Below are positions 9,016-17,663 of a DNA stretch of 64,000 nucleotides, one piece after another (position 1 is the first letter of the stretch; each line of letters starts with the position of its first letter). Source of the stretch: Streptomyces malaysiense. Its GTDB lineage: Bacteria; Actinomycetota; Actinomycetes; Streptomycetales; Streptomycetaceae. Under the pieces are notes generated by a model. The model did no database searches. It was not told the DNA's origin and saw only the letters and a program-made list of their open reading frames with translations. Made by a program: the position numbers and the translations under genes. The DNA lies in assembly GCF_000980885.2 (NCBI RefSeq), contig NZ_LBDA02000025.1, forward strand, positions 19,164-83,163. Direction: 5' to 3'.

Positions 9016-10143
9016 TCACCCGTGCAGGAGCACCAGGTCGTCCCTGTGTACGACCTCGCGTTCGTACGCCGGACCCAGTTCGCGAGCCAGCTCGTGGGTC
9101 GAACGCCCGATCAGCCGGGGGATCTCCTTGGCGTCGAAACTGACCAGCCCGCGAGCCACCGCACGGCCGGCGGTGTCCCGCAGCTCCACGGGGTCGCCCG
9201 CGCTGAACTCTCCCTCCACGGCGGCGATCCCGGCGGGCAGCAGCGACTTGCGGCCCTTGACGACCGCCTGCACGGCGCCGTCGTCCAGGGTGAGCGCGCC
9301 CTGCGGGGTGGAGGCGTGCTGGAGCCAGAGCAGCCGGTCGGCGGAACGCTTGCCGGTGGGGTGGAAGTACGTGCCGGTGTCGCCGCCGCCGAGGGCGTCC
9401 GCCGCGTGCACGGTGCTGGTCAGCACCACCGGGATGCCGGCGGCGGCCGCGATCCGGGCGGCCTCCACCTTGGTCACCATGCCGCCGGTGCCGACGCCCG
9501 CCTTGCCCGCGCTGCCGATCTCGATGCCGGCGAGATCCTCGGGGCCGTGGATCTCCGCTATCCGGGAGGTGCCGGGCCTGCCGGGGTCGCCGTCGTAGAC
9601 GCCGTCGACGTCGGAGAGGAGGACCAGCAGGTCGGCGTGGACGAGGTGGGCGACGAGGGCGGCGAGCCGGTCGTTGTCGCCGAAGCGGATCTCGTCGGTG
9701 GCGACGGTGTCGTTCTCGTTGACGACCGGCAGGGCGCCCATCGCGAGGAGCTTGTCGAGGGTGCGCGAGGCGTTGCGGTGGTGGGCGCGGCGGCTCATGT
9801 CGTCGCTGGTGAGCAGGACTTGGCCGACGCGGACGCCGTACCGGGCGAAGGAGGCGGTGTACCGGGCGACCAGCAGCCCCTGGCCGACGCTGGCGGCGGC
9901 CTGCTGCCGGGCCAGGTCACGGGGCCGGCGGCGCAGCCCGAGCGGCGCGAGTCCGGCGGCGATGGCACCGGAGGAGACGAGGACGACCTCCCGCGCCCCG
10001 CCGCCCCGGCTCTTGGCCAGCACGTCCACCAGGGCGTCCACCCGGTCGGCGTCCAGCCCGCCCGCCGCGCTGGTCAGCGAGGAGGACCCCACCTTGACGA
10101 CGATCCTGCGGGCCGCGTCCACAGCCTGCCTCGCGCTTGCCAC
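9016..10143 (-). CDS. proB: Glutamate 5-kinase ProB with PUA domain
   Basis: The start chosen is the GTG at 10143 (VASARQAVDA), just before RRIVVKVGSSSL, the amino-acid-kinase ATP-binding motif. The open frame extends to 10620 but the upstream part is low-complexity and unlike the family. The 375-aa protein has the kinase domain (NENDTVATDEIRFGDND, LSDVDGVYDGDP, GTGGMVTKVEAA) in residues about 15-265 and a C-terminal PUA domain (QGALTLDDGAVQAVVKG, SFDAKEIPRLIGRST). It phosphorylates glutamate, the regulated first step of proline synthesis. In many actinomycetes proB follows obg directly; here a plus-strand glycosyltransferase-galU pair lies between them. Confidence 0.95.
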   Translation of the reverse strand: MASARQAVDAARRIVVKVGSSSLTSAAGGLDADRVDALVDVLAKSRGGGAREVVLVSSGAIAAGLAPLGLRRRPRDLARQQAAASVGQGLLVARYTASFARYGVRVGQVLLTSDDMSRRAHHRNASRTLDKLLAMGALPVVNENDTVATDEIRFGDNDRLAALVAHLVHADLLVLLSDVDGVYDGDPGRPGTSRIAEIHGPEDLAGIEIGSAGKAGVGTGGMVTKVEAARIAAAAGIPVVLTSTVHAADALGGGDTGTYFHPTGKRSADRLLWLQHASTPQGALTLDDGAVQAVVKGRKSLLPAGIAAVEGEFSAGDPVELRDTAGRAVARGLVSFDAKEIPRLIGRSTHELARELGPAYEREVVHRDDLVLLHG

Positions 10144-10439
10144 CTTGCCCGCCGTCCCTTTCGCCCGTGTACCGGCCTCGTGCTGCGCAATGTACGCGAC
10201 CGGGGACCTTCGGCGCGCTCCGGTTTCACCGGACGGACGCCGGCCGCCGCCGCGCGGCCGGGGAGACGGTGACGGAAAGGGCGCCGGGAATGGCGAATGG
10301 CGCGGCCATTCACGAGGGGTCCGCAATTCCGAAGAGGCGGCGGCCTTTTCTTTCCGGATCGCGCCGGGAGAATTCCTTCGCCGCGCCGCGCCGCTGCCGC
10401 CGCTGCCGCGGCCGCTGCCGCGGCACCGGGTGCCGCCGT

Positions 10440-10461
10440 CCGGCGCCCGGCCGGGCGCCGG
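10440..10461. repeat. 22-bp perfect GC-only palindrome
   Basis: The sequence reads CCGGCGCCCGG followed directly by its exact reverse complement, with no loop. It could be a protein-binding dyad or cruciform-prone site in the gap between proB and the glycosyltransferase. GC-only palindromes do arise by chance in such DNA, but 11 consecutive matched pairs are uncommon. Confidence 0.6.
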
Positions 10462-10804
10462 CATGCGGCCGCGCCGTGGGGATCGGTGTCGAATCCACCA
10501 CATTCCGCCCGAAACCATGGATCGGGGCTCACGACATCCGCGCCACGGACCCCGACGGCGGCCGCGCGGGACAGGTTGACCGGATCGTCCGGTTCGCACC
10601 GCCGAAAGCGTCGTTCTCACCGTGGGCTCACCTTCTCTTACCCAGGCGGGCGGCCACTCCCGCGGATCGGCGCCACCCGGCCCGCGATACCGGATCCGGC
10701 CACCTCGAAGCCCTCCGCGCGCGCCCGTGAGTCACACCACACCCGGAGCAACGGGTCCCGCGCGGTCATACGGTGAGACCATCCGGTAGGGCACGTTAGG
10801 GTAG

Positions 10805-10823
10805 GGTTAAACGCCCCTTAACC
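10805..10823. promoter_or_regulatory. Dyad GGTTAA-N7-TTAACC upstream of the glycosyltransferase
   Basis: An AT-rich inverted repeat stands out in very GC-rich DNA. Arms are at 10805-10810 and 10818-10823 with ACGCCCC between them, 88 bases before the ATG at 10911. TAGGG occurs three times just upstream (from 10786), one copy of which (TAGGGT at 10802) could serve as a -10 box. It may be an operator; the regulator is unknown. Confidence 0.35.
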
Positions 10824-10910
10824 TCGCACTCCTTGTGCCTCTCGCCTCCCCCGCCGAACCGGCGGCGGGAGGCGGTTGAGAGTCTGACCGACAGTCCAGG
10901 AGCCCCAAGC

Positions 10911-13214
10911 ATGCCCGTAGCGAATGGAAACGCTTCGCCGAAAATAAGCGTTGTCGTCCCTGTCTACAAAGTCCAGGGATATCTGCGTGCGTGCTTGGAC
11001 TCCATTCTGTCCCAGTCCTTCGAGGACTTCGAGATCGTCGCCATCGACGACCACTCGCCCGACGCCTGCGGTCGGATACTCGATGAATACGCCGCCCTCG
11101 ACAGCCGCGTCATACCCGTGCACCTGGAGGAGAACCAGGGCATCGGAAAGGCACGTGACGCCGGTGCGCTGAAGTCCCGCGGCGAGTACATCCTCTTCCT
11201 GGACAGCGACGACACCCTGGCCGACGGCGCGCTCCAGGCGATCGCCGACCGCCTGGAGGTCACGGGCGACCCCGACATCCTGCTGCTCAACCACGTCCGC
11301 ACGTACTGGAACAACCGGGTCCAGGCGAGCGCGGCCGGTGAACTCCTCGCGAGCGCGGGCACGGACGTCTTCACGGCCCTCGAACGGCCCGACTTCCTCA
11401 CCATGTTCGCCGTCGTCTGGAACCGCGCCTATCGCCGCGAATTCTACGTCGGCAACAACTTCGTCTTCACGGACGGCATTTACGAGGACGCGCTCATGGT
11501 CTACAAGACCATGCTGACCGCGGAGCGCATCGCCGCCACCGACCACGTCTGCGTCGAGTACCGCCAGCGCCGCCAGGGCAACTCCATGCGTACGCCCGGC
11601 CGCAAGCACTTCGGTATCTTCCAGCAGTACGCCCGCCTCTTCGAGTTCCTCGACCAGCACCCGGAGGCGGAGCCGGTGCGCGCCCTGCTCTTCGAGCGCG
11701 CGGCGAGCCACTACCTCTTCACACTGGCACGCGAGGACCGCATCGTCCCCAAGGACCGCGCGGAGTTCTTCAAGCTCGCGGCCGCCTCGTACAAGCGCTA
11801 CAAGCCCAAGGGCTTCGTGCTCCCCGAGGGCTCCCAGGGCGTCCGGTTCCAGCTGCTCGAACGCGGCTCCTACACGGCGTACGCCGCGGTGACCGCCGCC
11901 GGCAACACCCGCCGCCAGGTGATCCAGCGGGCCACCAAGGTCAAGACCAAGCTCGGCAAGACCGCCTACAACCGGCTGTACCGGCTGCACCTGCGCCGCC
12001 CGGTGGACGAGAACCTCGCGGTCTACGCGGCCTACTGGAACCGCGGTGTCGCCTGCAACCCGGCCGCGATCTACCGCAAGGCCAAGGAACTCGCCCCGGA
12101 CGTGCACGGGGTGTGGGTCGTGCGCCGGGACATGGTGGAGAGCGTCCCCGCGGGCGTCGACTACGTGGTGGCCAACTCGCCGCGTTACTGGGAGGTCATG
12201 GCCCGCGCCAAGTACCTCGTCAACAACGTCAACTTCCCGAACGACATCATCAAGCGCCCCGAGCAGGTCTTCCTCCAGACGCATCACGGCACCCCGCTGA
12301 AGCAGATGGGCATCGACCAGCAGAAGTACCCGGCCGCCGCGAAGAACATGAGCTTCGCCAAGATGCTGGAGCGGGCCGACAAGTGGGACCTCAGCCTCAC
12401 CTCCAACCAGCACTCCACGGAGAACTGGGAGCGGGTCTACCCCTGCGCTTTCGAGGCGATCGAGTTCGGCTACCCGCGCAACGACGTCTTCTTCCGCACC
12501 GACGGTGACGACGTCCTGCGCATCCGCCGCGAGCTGGGCATCGAGGACGGCAAGACGGCCATCCTGTACTGCCCGACCGTGCGCGACTACCAGAAGGGCT
12601 ACGTCCCCCGCATCGATCTGGAGCGCTTCTGCTCCGAGCTCGGCCCGGACTTCGTCGTCCTCGTGCGCACGCACTACTTCTACGGCGCCGACCCCCGCCT
12701 GGAGGCCCTCCAGGAGCGCGGTCTGATCAAGGACGTGTCGACGTACCCGGTGGTGGAGGACCTCTGCCTGGCTGCCGACGCGCTGATCACGGACTACTCG
12801 TCCATCATGTTCGACTACGCGTGCCTGGACCGCCCGATCGTCACCTACGCGGACGACTGGGAGGTCTACCGCAAGGCCCGCGGTGTCTACTTCGACATCC
12901 TCTCCGGCCAGCCGGGCGAGACGCCGGGTGCGACCGCGACCGACGAGGACCAGCTGATCGAGGTCTTCCGTTCCGGTGCCTGGAACGGCTCCAAGGCCGC
13001 CGAGCTGCGCGCCGCGTTCCGTGAGCGCTTCGTGCAGTTCGACGACGGAAACGCCGCCGAGCGTGTGGTGCGCCGGCTGTTCCTCGGCCGGCAGGAGGCC
13101 ACCCCCGCGGTGCTCCCGCTGGACGAGCGGACGCCCGCGCCCGCGCCCGGGGCGCTCGCCCAGGCTCGTATCCCGCGGCAGCCCACCGGCGAGCACGGCC
13201 TCATCGACGCCTGA
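10911..13214 (+). CDS. Two-domain wall-polymer glycosyltransferase: GT2 plus CDP-glycerol glycerophosphotransferase (TagF-like)
   Basis: The 767-aa protein starts at MPVANGNASP with AGGAG eight bases upstream. Residues 10-230 form a GT2 domain (ISVVVPVYKV, acidic DSDD at about 98-101, IYEDALMVYKT). Residues about 390-735 form a CDP-glycerol:poly(glycerophosphate) glycerophosphotransferase domain with HHGTPLKQMG (458-467), CPTVRDY (554-560) and TDYSSIMFD (627-635). There is no membrane helix; such enzymes work at the inner face of the membrane on lipid-linked polymer. Together the domains suggest both sugar and glycerol-phosphate (or a related phosphodiester unit) are added. From memory, S. 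coelicolor has a comparable bifunctional enzyme (SCO2590) in this place, linked to wall glycopolymer synthesis. galU follows 66 bases later. Confidence 0.88.
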   Translation: MPVANGNASPKISVVVPVYKVQGYLRACLDSILSQSFEDFEIVAIDDHSPDACGRILDEYAALDSRVIPVHLEENQGIGKARDAGALKSRGEYILFLDSDDTLADGALQAIADRLEVTGDPDILLLNHVRTYWNNRVQASAAGELLASAGTDVFTALERPDFLTMFAVVWNRAYRREFYVGNNFVFTDGIYEDALMVYKTMLTAERIAATDHVCVEYRQRRQGNSMRTPGRKHFGIFQQYARLFEFLDQHPEAEPVRALLFERAASHYLFTLAREDRIVPKDRAEFFKLAAASYKRYKPKGFVLPEGSQGVRFQLLERGSYTAYAAVTAAGNTRRQVIQRATKVKTKLGKTAYNRLYRLHLRRPVDENLAVYAAYWNRGVACNPAAIYRKAKELAPDVHGVWVVRRDMVESVPAGVDYVVANSPRYWEVMARAKYLVNNVNFPNDIIKRPEQVFLQTHHGTPLKQMGIDQQKYPAAAKNMSFAKMLERADKWDLSLTSNQHSTENWERVYPCAFEAIEFGYPRNDVFFRTDGDDVLRIRRELGIEDGKTAILYCPTVRDYQKGYVPRIDLERFCSELGPDFVVLVRTHYFYGADPRLEALQERGLIKDVSTYPVVEDLCLAADALITDYSSIMFDYACLDRPIVTYADDWEVYRKARGVYFDILSGQPGETPGATATDEDQLIEVFRSGAWNGSKAAELRAAFRERFVQFDDGNAAERVVRRLFLGRQEATPAVLPLDERTPAPAPGALAQARIPRQPTGEHGLIDA

Positions 13215-13280
13215 ACGCGGCCGCGGCCGACCCCGGCCGCACCGGCGCCCGACGTGCGAAACGAGAGAGACGAACACCTG

Positions 13281-14189
13281 ATGGCTTCCCGCCCCACCAT
13301 TTCCAAGGCTGTCATTCCGGCGGCGGGTCTCGGCACCCGGTTCCTGCCGGCGACCAAGGCCACTCCCAAGGAGATGCTGCCGGTCGTCGACAAGCCCGCG
13401 ATCCAGTACGTGGTCGAGGAGGCCGTGTCCGCGGGACTCGACGACGTCCTGATGATCACCGGTCGTAACAAGCGTCCCCTGGAGGACCACTTCGACCGCA
13501 ACTACGAGCTGGAGTCCGCCCTCCAGAAGAAGGGCGACGCGAGCCGGCTCGCGAAGGTGCAGGAGTCCAGCGACCTGGCGACCATGCACTACGTCCGCCA
13601 GGGCGACCCGAAGGGCCTCGGCCACGCCGTGCTGTGCGCCGCCCCGCACGTCGGCCACGAGCCCTTCGCGGTCCTGCTCGGCGACGACCTGATCGACCCG
13701 CGCGACCCGCTGCTCCAGCGCATGATCGAGGTACAGGAGGAGCACGGCGGCAGCGTGATCGCCCTCATGGAGGTCGCGCCCGAGCAGATCCACCTCTACG
13801 GCTGCGCGGCCGTCGAGGCCACCGCCGAGGGCGACACCGTCAAGATCACCGGCCTGGTCGAGAAGCCCGACCCCGCCGACGCCCCCTCCAACTACGCGAT
13901 CATCGGCCGCTACGTCCTGGCCCCGCAGATCTTCGACGTCCTGCGCGAGACCGAGCCGGGCCGCGGCGGCGAGATCCAGCTGACCGACGCGCTCCAGCAG
14001 CTCGCCGCCGACGAGAAGCTGGGCGGCCCGGTGCACGGCGTCGTCTTCCAGGGCCGCCGCTACGACACCGGCGACCGCGGCGACTACCTGCGTGCCATCG
14101 TCAGGCTCGCCTGCGAACGCGAGGATCTGGGACCGGAGTTCCGGACCTGGCTGCGCGGTTATGTCGGCCAGGAACTCACCGAGGGCTGA
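13281..14189 (+). CDS. galU: UTP-glucose-1-phosphate uridylyltransferase GalU
   Basis: The 302-aa protein starts at MASRPTISKA. It has the nucleotidyltransferase signature GLGTRFLPATKATPKEMLPV, the substrate loop DKPAIQYVVEEA, and GKGRxxALxD-type features replaced by EIQLTDALQQL and RYDTGDRGDYL near the end, as in bacterial GalU. It makes UDP-glucose from glucose-1-phosphate, a precursor for glycan and wall-polymer synthesis. It follows the two-domain glycosyltransferase on the same strand, with 66 bases between, and no separate promoter is evident, so they are probably cotranscribed. The gene ends 20 bases before a strong bidirectional hairpin. Confidence 0.95.
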   Translation: MASRPTISKAVIPAAGLGTRFLPATKATPKEMLPVVDKPAIQYVVEEAVSAGLDDVLMITGRNKRPLEDHFDRNYELESALQKKGDASRLAKVQESSDLATMHYVRQGDPKGLGHAVLCAAPHVGHEPFAVLLGDDLIDPRDPLLQRMIEVQEEHGGSVIALMEVAPEQIHLYGCAAVEATAEGDTVKITGLVEKPDPADAPSNYAIIGRYVLAPQIFDVLRETEPGRGGEIQLTDALQQLAADEKLGGPVHGVVFQGRRYDTGDRGDYLRAIVRLACEREDLGPEFRTWLRGYVGQELTEG

Positions 14190-14209
14190 CCCGGCCGGCG
14201 CACCGGACA

Positions 14210-14261
14210 CGACAGGGGGCGGGCCCGGAGGAGAAATCCTCCGGGCCCGCCCCCTGTCGTC
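14210..14261. terminator. 24-bp perfect hairpin with GAAA loop between galU and obg
   Basis: Arms at 14210-14233 and 14238-14261 are perfectly complementary over 24 bp and enclose the tetraloop GAAA (14234-14237), a GNRA-type stable loop. The hairpin sits exactly between the convergent stops of galU (14189) and obg (14270), so it should act in both directions. It lacks a T-tract. Confidence 0.93.
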
Positions 14262-14269
14262 GGCTCTGC

Positions 14270-15715
14270 CTAGAACGGCTCGAAGTCGTCGAACTCCCGG
14301 CCGGCCTCGTCCCGTTCGGCGTCCCGGTCCCGGCGGCGCTGGGCCGCGGGGCGGGGTGCCTCGAAGCGGTGGTCCTCACCGCGGCGGCCGAGCATCTCGG
14401 CACCCGCCGTGACCGACGGCTCCCAGTCGAAGACGACCGCGTTCTCCTCGGGGCCGATGGCGACGCCGTCGCCGCCCCGGGCGCCCGCCTTCATGAGCTG
14501 CTCTTCCACACCGAGGCGGTTGAGCCGGTCGGCGAGGTAGCCGACGGCCTCGTCGTTGTTGAAGTCGGTCTGGCGCACCCAGCGCTCGGGCTTCTCGCCG
14601 CGCACCCGGAACAGCGGCTCGCCGCCGACCTCCTCACGGGTGACGGTGAAGCCCGCGTCGTCCACGGCCTTGGGCCGGATGACGATCCGCGTGGCCTCTT
14701 CCTTGGGCTTGGCCGCACGCGCCCTGCCGACCAGGTCACCGAGAGCGAAGGACAGCTCGCGCAGACCGGTGTGGGCGACCGCCGACACCTCGAAGACGCG
14801 GTAGCCGCGGGCCTCCAGGTCGGGGCGGACCATCTCGGCGAGGTCCTTGCCGTCGGGCACGTCGATCTTGTTCAGGACGACGATGCGGGGCCGGTTGCCG
14901 AGACCGCCGTACTGCCGCAGCTCCTCCTCGATGACGTCGAGGTCGGAGAGCGGGTCACGGTCGGACTCCAGGGTCGCGGTGTCCAGGACGTGCACCAGCA
15001 CGCTGCACCGCTCCACGTGCCGCAGGAACTCCAGGCCCAGGCCCTTGCCCTGGCTGGCGCCCGGGATCAGCCCCGGCACGTCGGCGATGGTGTAGACGGT
15101 CGAGCCCGCGGTCACCACACCGAGGTTGGGCACCAGGGTGGTGAAGGGGTAGTCCGCGATCTTCGGCTTGGCCGCGCTGAGCACCGAGATCAGCGAGGAC
15201 TTGCCGGCGCTCGGGTAGCCGACCAGCGCCACGTCGGCGACGGTCTTCAGCTCCAGGACGACGTCCTGGAGGTCCCCGGGCACACCGAGCAGCGCGAAGC
15301 CGGGCGCCTTGCGGCGGGCCGAGGCCAGCGCCGCGTTGCCGAGGCCGCCGCGGCCGCCCTGAGCGGCGACGTACGACGTCCCCTGCCCGACCAGGTCGGC
15401 GAGGACGTTGCCCGCCTTGTCGAGCACGACGGTGCCGTCCGGGACCGGCAGGACCAGGTCCTGGCCGTCCTTGCCGGCCCGGTTGCCGCCCTCGCCGGGC
15501 TTGCCGTTGGTGGCCTTGCGGTGCGGGGAGTGGTGGTAGTCGAGCAGCGTGGTGACCGACTGCTCCACGGTCAGGATGACGTCACCGCCACGCCCGCCGT
15601 TACCGCCGTCCGGACCGCCCAGCGGCTTGAACTTCTCGCGGTGGACGGAGGCACAGCCGTGGCCTCCGTTACCCGCGGCGACATGCAGTTCGACGCGGTC
15701 CACGAAGGTGGTCAT
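14270..15715 (-). CDS. obg: GTPase Obg/CgtA
   Basis: The 481-aa protein starts at [10 protein letters not shown] with GGAGGCAC upstream. The glycine-rich Obg fold ([22 protein letters not shown]) spans residues 1-158, the GTPase domain follows with GYPSAGKSS (G1), DVPGLI (G3) and NKID (G4), and the C-terminal OCT domain carries [12 protein letters not shown] and [16 protein letters not shown] motifs. It ends in a charged tail ([13 protein letters not shown]). Obg senses guanine nucleotides and helps 50S assembly; in Streptomyces it also affects sporulation. It is the last gene of the rplU-rpmA-obg operon. Confidence 0.97.
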   Translation of the reverse strand: MTTFVDRVELHVAAGNGGHGCASVHREKFKPLGGPDGGNGGRGGDVILTVEQSVTTLLDYHHSPHRKATNGKPGEGGNRAGKDGQDLVLPVPDGTVVLDKAGNVLADLVGQGTSYVAAQGGRGGLGNAALASARRKAPGFALLGVPGDLQDVVLELKTVADVALVGYPSAGKSSLISVLSAAKPKIADYPFTTLVPNLGVVTAGSTVYTIADVPGLIPGASQGKGLGLEFLRHVERCSVLVHVLDTATLESDRDPLSDLDVIEEELRQYGGLGNRPRIVVLNKIDVPDGKDLAEMVRPDLEARGYRVFEVSAVAHTGLRELSFALGDLVGRARAAKPKEEATRIVIRPKAVDDAGFTVTREEVGGEPLFRVRGEKPERWVRQTDFNNDEAVGYLADRLNRLGVEEQLMKAGARGGDGVAIGPEENAVVFDWEPSVTAGAEMLGRRGEDHRFEAPRPAAQRRRDRDAERDEAGREFDDFEPF

Positions 15716-15835
15716 GGTTCAGTGCCTCCAGAAATTACGGGTATGTCTAGGTACTAACACGCGAAAGGCGGACCCGCCTTCCCGTCCGGGAAGTGAGGTC
15801 CGCCTCGCGAAACGTTCGATGCCGAATCAGATGAT

Positions 15836-16090
15836 TCAGGCGACCGGAACGATGTTCACGACCTTGCGGCCACGGTGGGTACCGAACTCCACCGCACCCG
15901 GCAGCAGGGCGAACAGGGTGTCGTCGCCGCCACGGCCGACACCGGCGCCGGGGTGGAAGTGGGTGCCGCGCTGGCGGACCAGGATCTCACCAGCGTTGAC
16001 GACCTGACCGCCGAAGCGCTTCACGCCGAGCCGCTGGGCATTGGAGTCGCGACCGTTCCGGGTGGACGATGCGCCCTTCTTGTGTGCCAT
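15836..16090 (-). CDS. rpmA: 50S ribosomal protein L27
   Basis: The 84-aa protein ([10 protein letters not shown]) shows the L27 core with [19 protein letters not shown] and [15 protein letters not shown]. Actinobacterial L27 has the mature N-terminus without the cleavable leader found in Firmicutes, as here. It lies near the peptidyl transferase centre. It is 14 bases downstream of rplU and 120 bases upstream of obg. Confidence 0.98.
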   Translation of the reverse strand: MAHKKGASSTRNGRDSNAQRLGVKRFGGQVVNAGEILVRQRGTHFHPGAGVGRGGDDTLFALLPGAVEFGTHRGRKVVNIVPVA

Positions 16091-16104
16091 GTCTTCTCAG
16101 TCCC

Positions 16105-16425
16105 TTACTTCGCAGCCGTGGGGATCGACGTGACCTTGATCGCCGTGTACTGCTGGCGGTGGCCCTGCCGACGGCGGTAGCCGGTCTTGTTCTTGTAGCG
16201 CAGAATGTCGATCTTCTGGCCCTTGTGGTGGTCCACGACCTCGGCCTGGACCTTGATGCCGGCCAGCACCCACGGGTCGCTGGTCACAGCGTCGCCGTCG
16301 ACAACGAGCAGGGTCGAGAGCTCGACCGTGTCGCCAACCTTGGCGGTGGAAATCTTGTCAACCTCAACGATGTCGCCGACAGCAACCTTGTGCTGGCGAC
16401 CACCGCTGCGCACGATGGCGTACAC
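16105..16425 (-). CDS. rplU: 50S ribosomal protein L21
   Basis: The 106-aa protein starts with GTG ([14 protein letters not shown]). It has the L21 features [20 protein letters not shown] and the C-terminal [17 protein letters not shown]. It binds 23S rRNA. It is the first gene of the rplU-rpmA-obg operon, preceded by a leader of about 140 bases that runs from a strong promoter. A 7-bp stem (CTCCCGG/CCGGGAG) can form in the leader; I do not recognise a known L21 leader. Confidence 0.98.
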   Translation of the reverse strand: MYAIVRSGGRQHKVAVGDIVEVDKISTAKVGDTVELSTLLVVDGDAVTSDPWVLAGIKVQAEVVDHHKGQKIDILRYKNKTGYRRRQGHRQQYTAIKVTSIPTAAK

Positions 16426-16570
16426 GCGGATCTCTCTTTCGCTCGAAGAAACGGCACCCCCGCAGGCCAGCCACCCGGCATACGCATGGGTGACCTCTCC
16501 CGGCCGGCCCAGCGTCCGGGAGGAACAGGTTTACGGGGATGTGGCGGGCTCGATGACACGCCGACGGTCA

Positions 16571-16599
16571 AGGTTACGGGCCGGGGCCGTGAGGGTCAA
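16571..16599 (-). promoter_or_regulatory. HrdB-type promoter for rplU-rpmA-obg
   Basis: On the minus strand, TTGACC (16594-16599) and TAACCT (16571-16576) are 17 bases apart, close to the vegetative consensus. The -35 box overlaps the stop codon of the upstream dehydrogenase gene. Transcription would start near 16564, giving a leader of about 140 bases before rplU. Confidence 0.75.
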
Positions 16600-17663
16600 A
16601 CTGGGCGTCCGGCCGCGGCGACGTACCCGGCGTACGCCTCCGCGATCCCCTCGGCGGACAGTCCGAGGTGCTCCAGGACGGTGTAGCGGCCCGGCCGGGT
16701 CTCCGGCGCGAACGCCACGGCCCGTACGAACTCCTCGTCGCTGAAGCCGATCTCCTCGGCCAGCACGGGCAGCCCGTGCCGGCGCAAGCACTCCACGATC
16801 AGAAGGGAACCCTCGCGGTCGTCGCGCAGATACGTGGCGAACGCGGCGCCGAGACCCACCTGTTCGCCGTGCGCGGCGGCCCGGTGGGGGTGGAGCAGGT
16901 CCAGCGCGTGACTGATCTCGTGGCAGGCACCCGAGGAGGGCCGGGTGTGCCCGGCTATCGACATGGCGATGCCGGTCAGCACGAGCCCCTCGGACAGCAC
17001 GGTGAGGAACCCGTCGTCGCCGCAGCCGCCGGGGTGCCTGAGGACCGCCTCGCCGGCCTGACGGGCCATGGCCGCGGCGAGACCGTCGATCCGCTCGCCG
17101 TTGACCCGGTGGTCCAGTTCCCAGTCCGCGACCGCGGAGATGTTGGACAGGGCGTCGCCGATACCCGACCGCACGAAGCGCAGCGGGGCCTCGCGGATCA
17201 CGTCGAGGTCGATGAACAGGGCGACCGGCGCGGGCACGCCGTAGGAGCCGCGCCCCGCGTCGTTGTCCAGGTTGGACACGGGCGAGCAGATGCCGTCGTG
17301 CGAGAGGTTCGTCGGCACCACGACCAGGGGCAGGCCGATCCGCGCCGCGGAGTACTTCGCACAGTCGATGATCTTGCCGCCGCCGATGCCCACGACCGCG
17401 TCGAAGTCGCCGGACTTCATCCGGTCGGCCAGGTCGACCGCCTCGTCCAGGGTGCCGCCGCCCACCTCGAACCAGGTGGCGGCGGGCAGCGCCGGCGCGA
17501 GGCGCTCGCGCAGCTGGGCTCCGTAGCCGCGGCTGACGGCGACGGCGAGCCGCCCGGAGCCCGAGATGCGCTGGTCGGCGAGGACACCCGCCAGATCGTC
17601 CAGGGCACCCGCGCGGATGTCCATGACGATCGGCGAGGGGAACAGCCGGGTCAGTACCGGCAT
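16596..17663 (-). CDS. sn-glycerol-1-phosphate dehydrogenase-like enzyme (EgsA/AraM type)
   Basis: The 355-aa protein starts MPVLTRLFPS. It has the nucleotide-binding GIGGGKIIDCAKYSA, the family motif PTNLSHDGICSPVS, and likely zinc ligands Asp in SGIGDALSN, His in CHEISHALD and His in AAAHGEQVGLG, in the order seen in glycerol-1-phosphate dehydrogenases and related DHQ-synthase-like enzymes. Such enzymes reduce dihydroxyacetone phosphate to sn-glycerol-1-phosphate. Its start overlaps the end of the upstream nucleotidyltransferase by 13 bases, which implies coupled translation and related function. A generic iron-containing alcohol dehydrogenase is the main alternative, but the SHDG motif favours the first. 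Its stop codon lies in the rplU promoter. Confidence 0.75.
   Translation of the reverse strand: MPVLTRLFPSPIVMDIRAGALDDLAGVLADQRISGSGRLAVAVSRGYGAQLRERLAPALPAATWFEVGGGTLDEAVDLADRMKSGDFDAVVGIGGGKIIDCAKYSAARIGLPLVVVPTNLSHDGICSPVSNLDNDAGRGSYGVPAPVALFIDLDVIREAPLRFVRSGIGDALSNISAVADWELDHRVNGERIDGLAAAMARQAGEAVLRHPGGCGDDGFLTVLSEGLVLTGIAMSIAGHTRPSSGACHEISHALDLLHPHRAAAHGEQVGLGAAFATYLRDDREGSLLIVECLRRHGLPVLAEEIGFSDEEFVRAVAFAPETRPGRYTVLEHLGLSAEGIAEAYAGYVAAAGRPV

Larger units (their letters stand above)
10144..10910. other. 767-base gap upstream of the wall-polymer glycosyltransferase
   Basis: No convincing gene is seen; frames here are Ala/Arg/Pro-rich and do not resemble proteins. The gap separates divergently transcribed proB and the glycosyltransferase. 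Around 10380-10440 there is a run of CCGCTGCCG-like triplets, followed by a 22-bp perfect palindrome. Near 10795-10823, three TAGGG units and a GGTTAA/TTAACC dyad lie about 90 bases before the glycosyltransferase start. The unusual length suggests a long leader or several regulatory sites, but no known promoter or riboswitch is recognised. Confidence 0.6.

Noticed and set aside
10795..10810. Telomere-like TTAGGGTAGGGTTAA
   Set aside because: It is a single short run inside a chromosome core region with housekeeping genes on both sides; Streptomyces ends have different palindromic structures.
10818..14210. A 1130-codon minus-strand frame opposite the glycosyltransferase and galU
   Set aside because: The plus strand encodes two well-recognised enzymes with ribosome sites; the opposite frame is a compositional shadow.
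16426..16570. Known ribosomal-protein leader (L21-type) before rplU
   Set aside because: A short stem can form, but I cannot match it to a described structure, so only the promoter is annotated.
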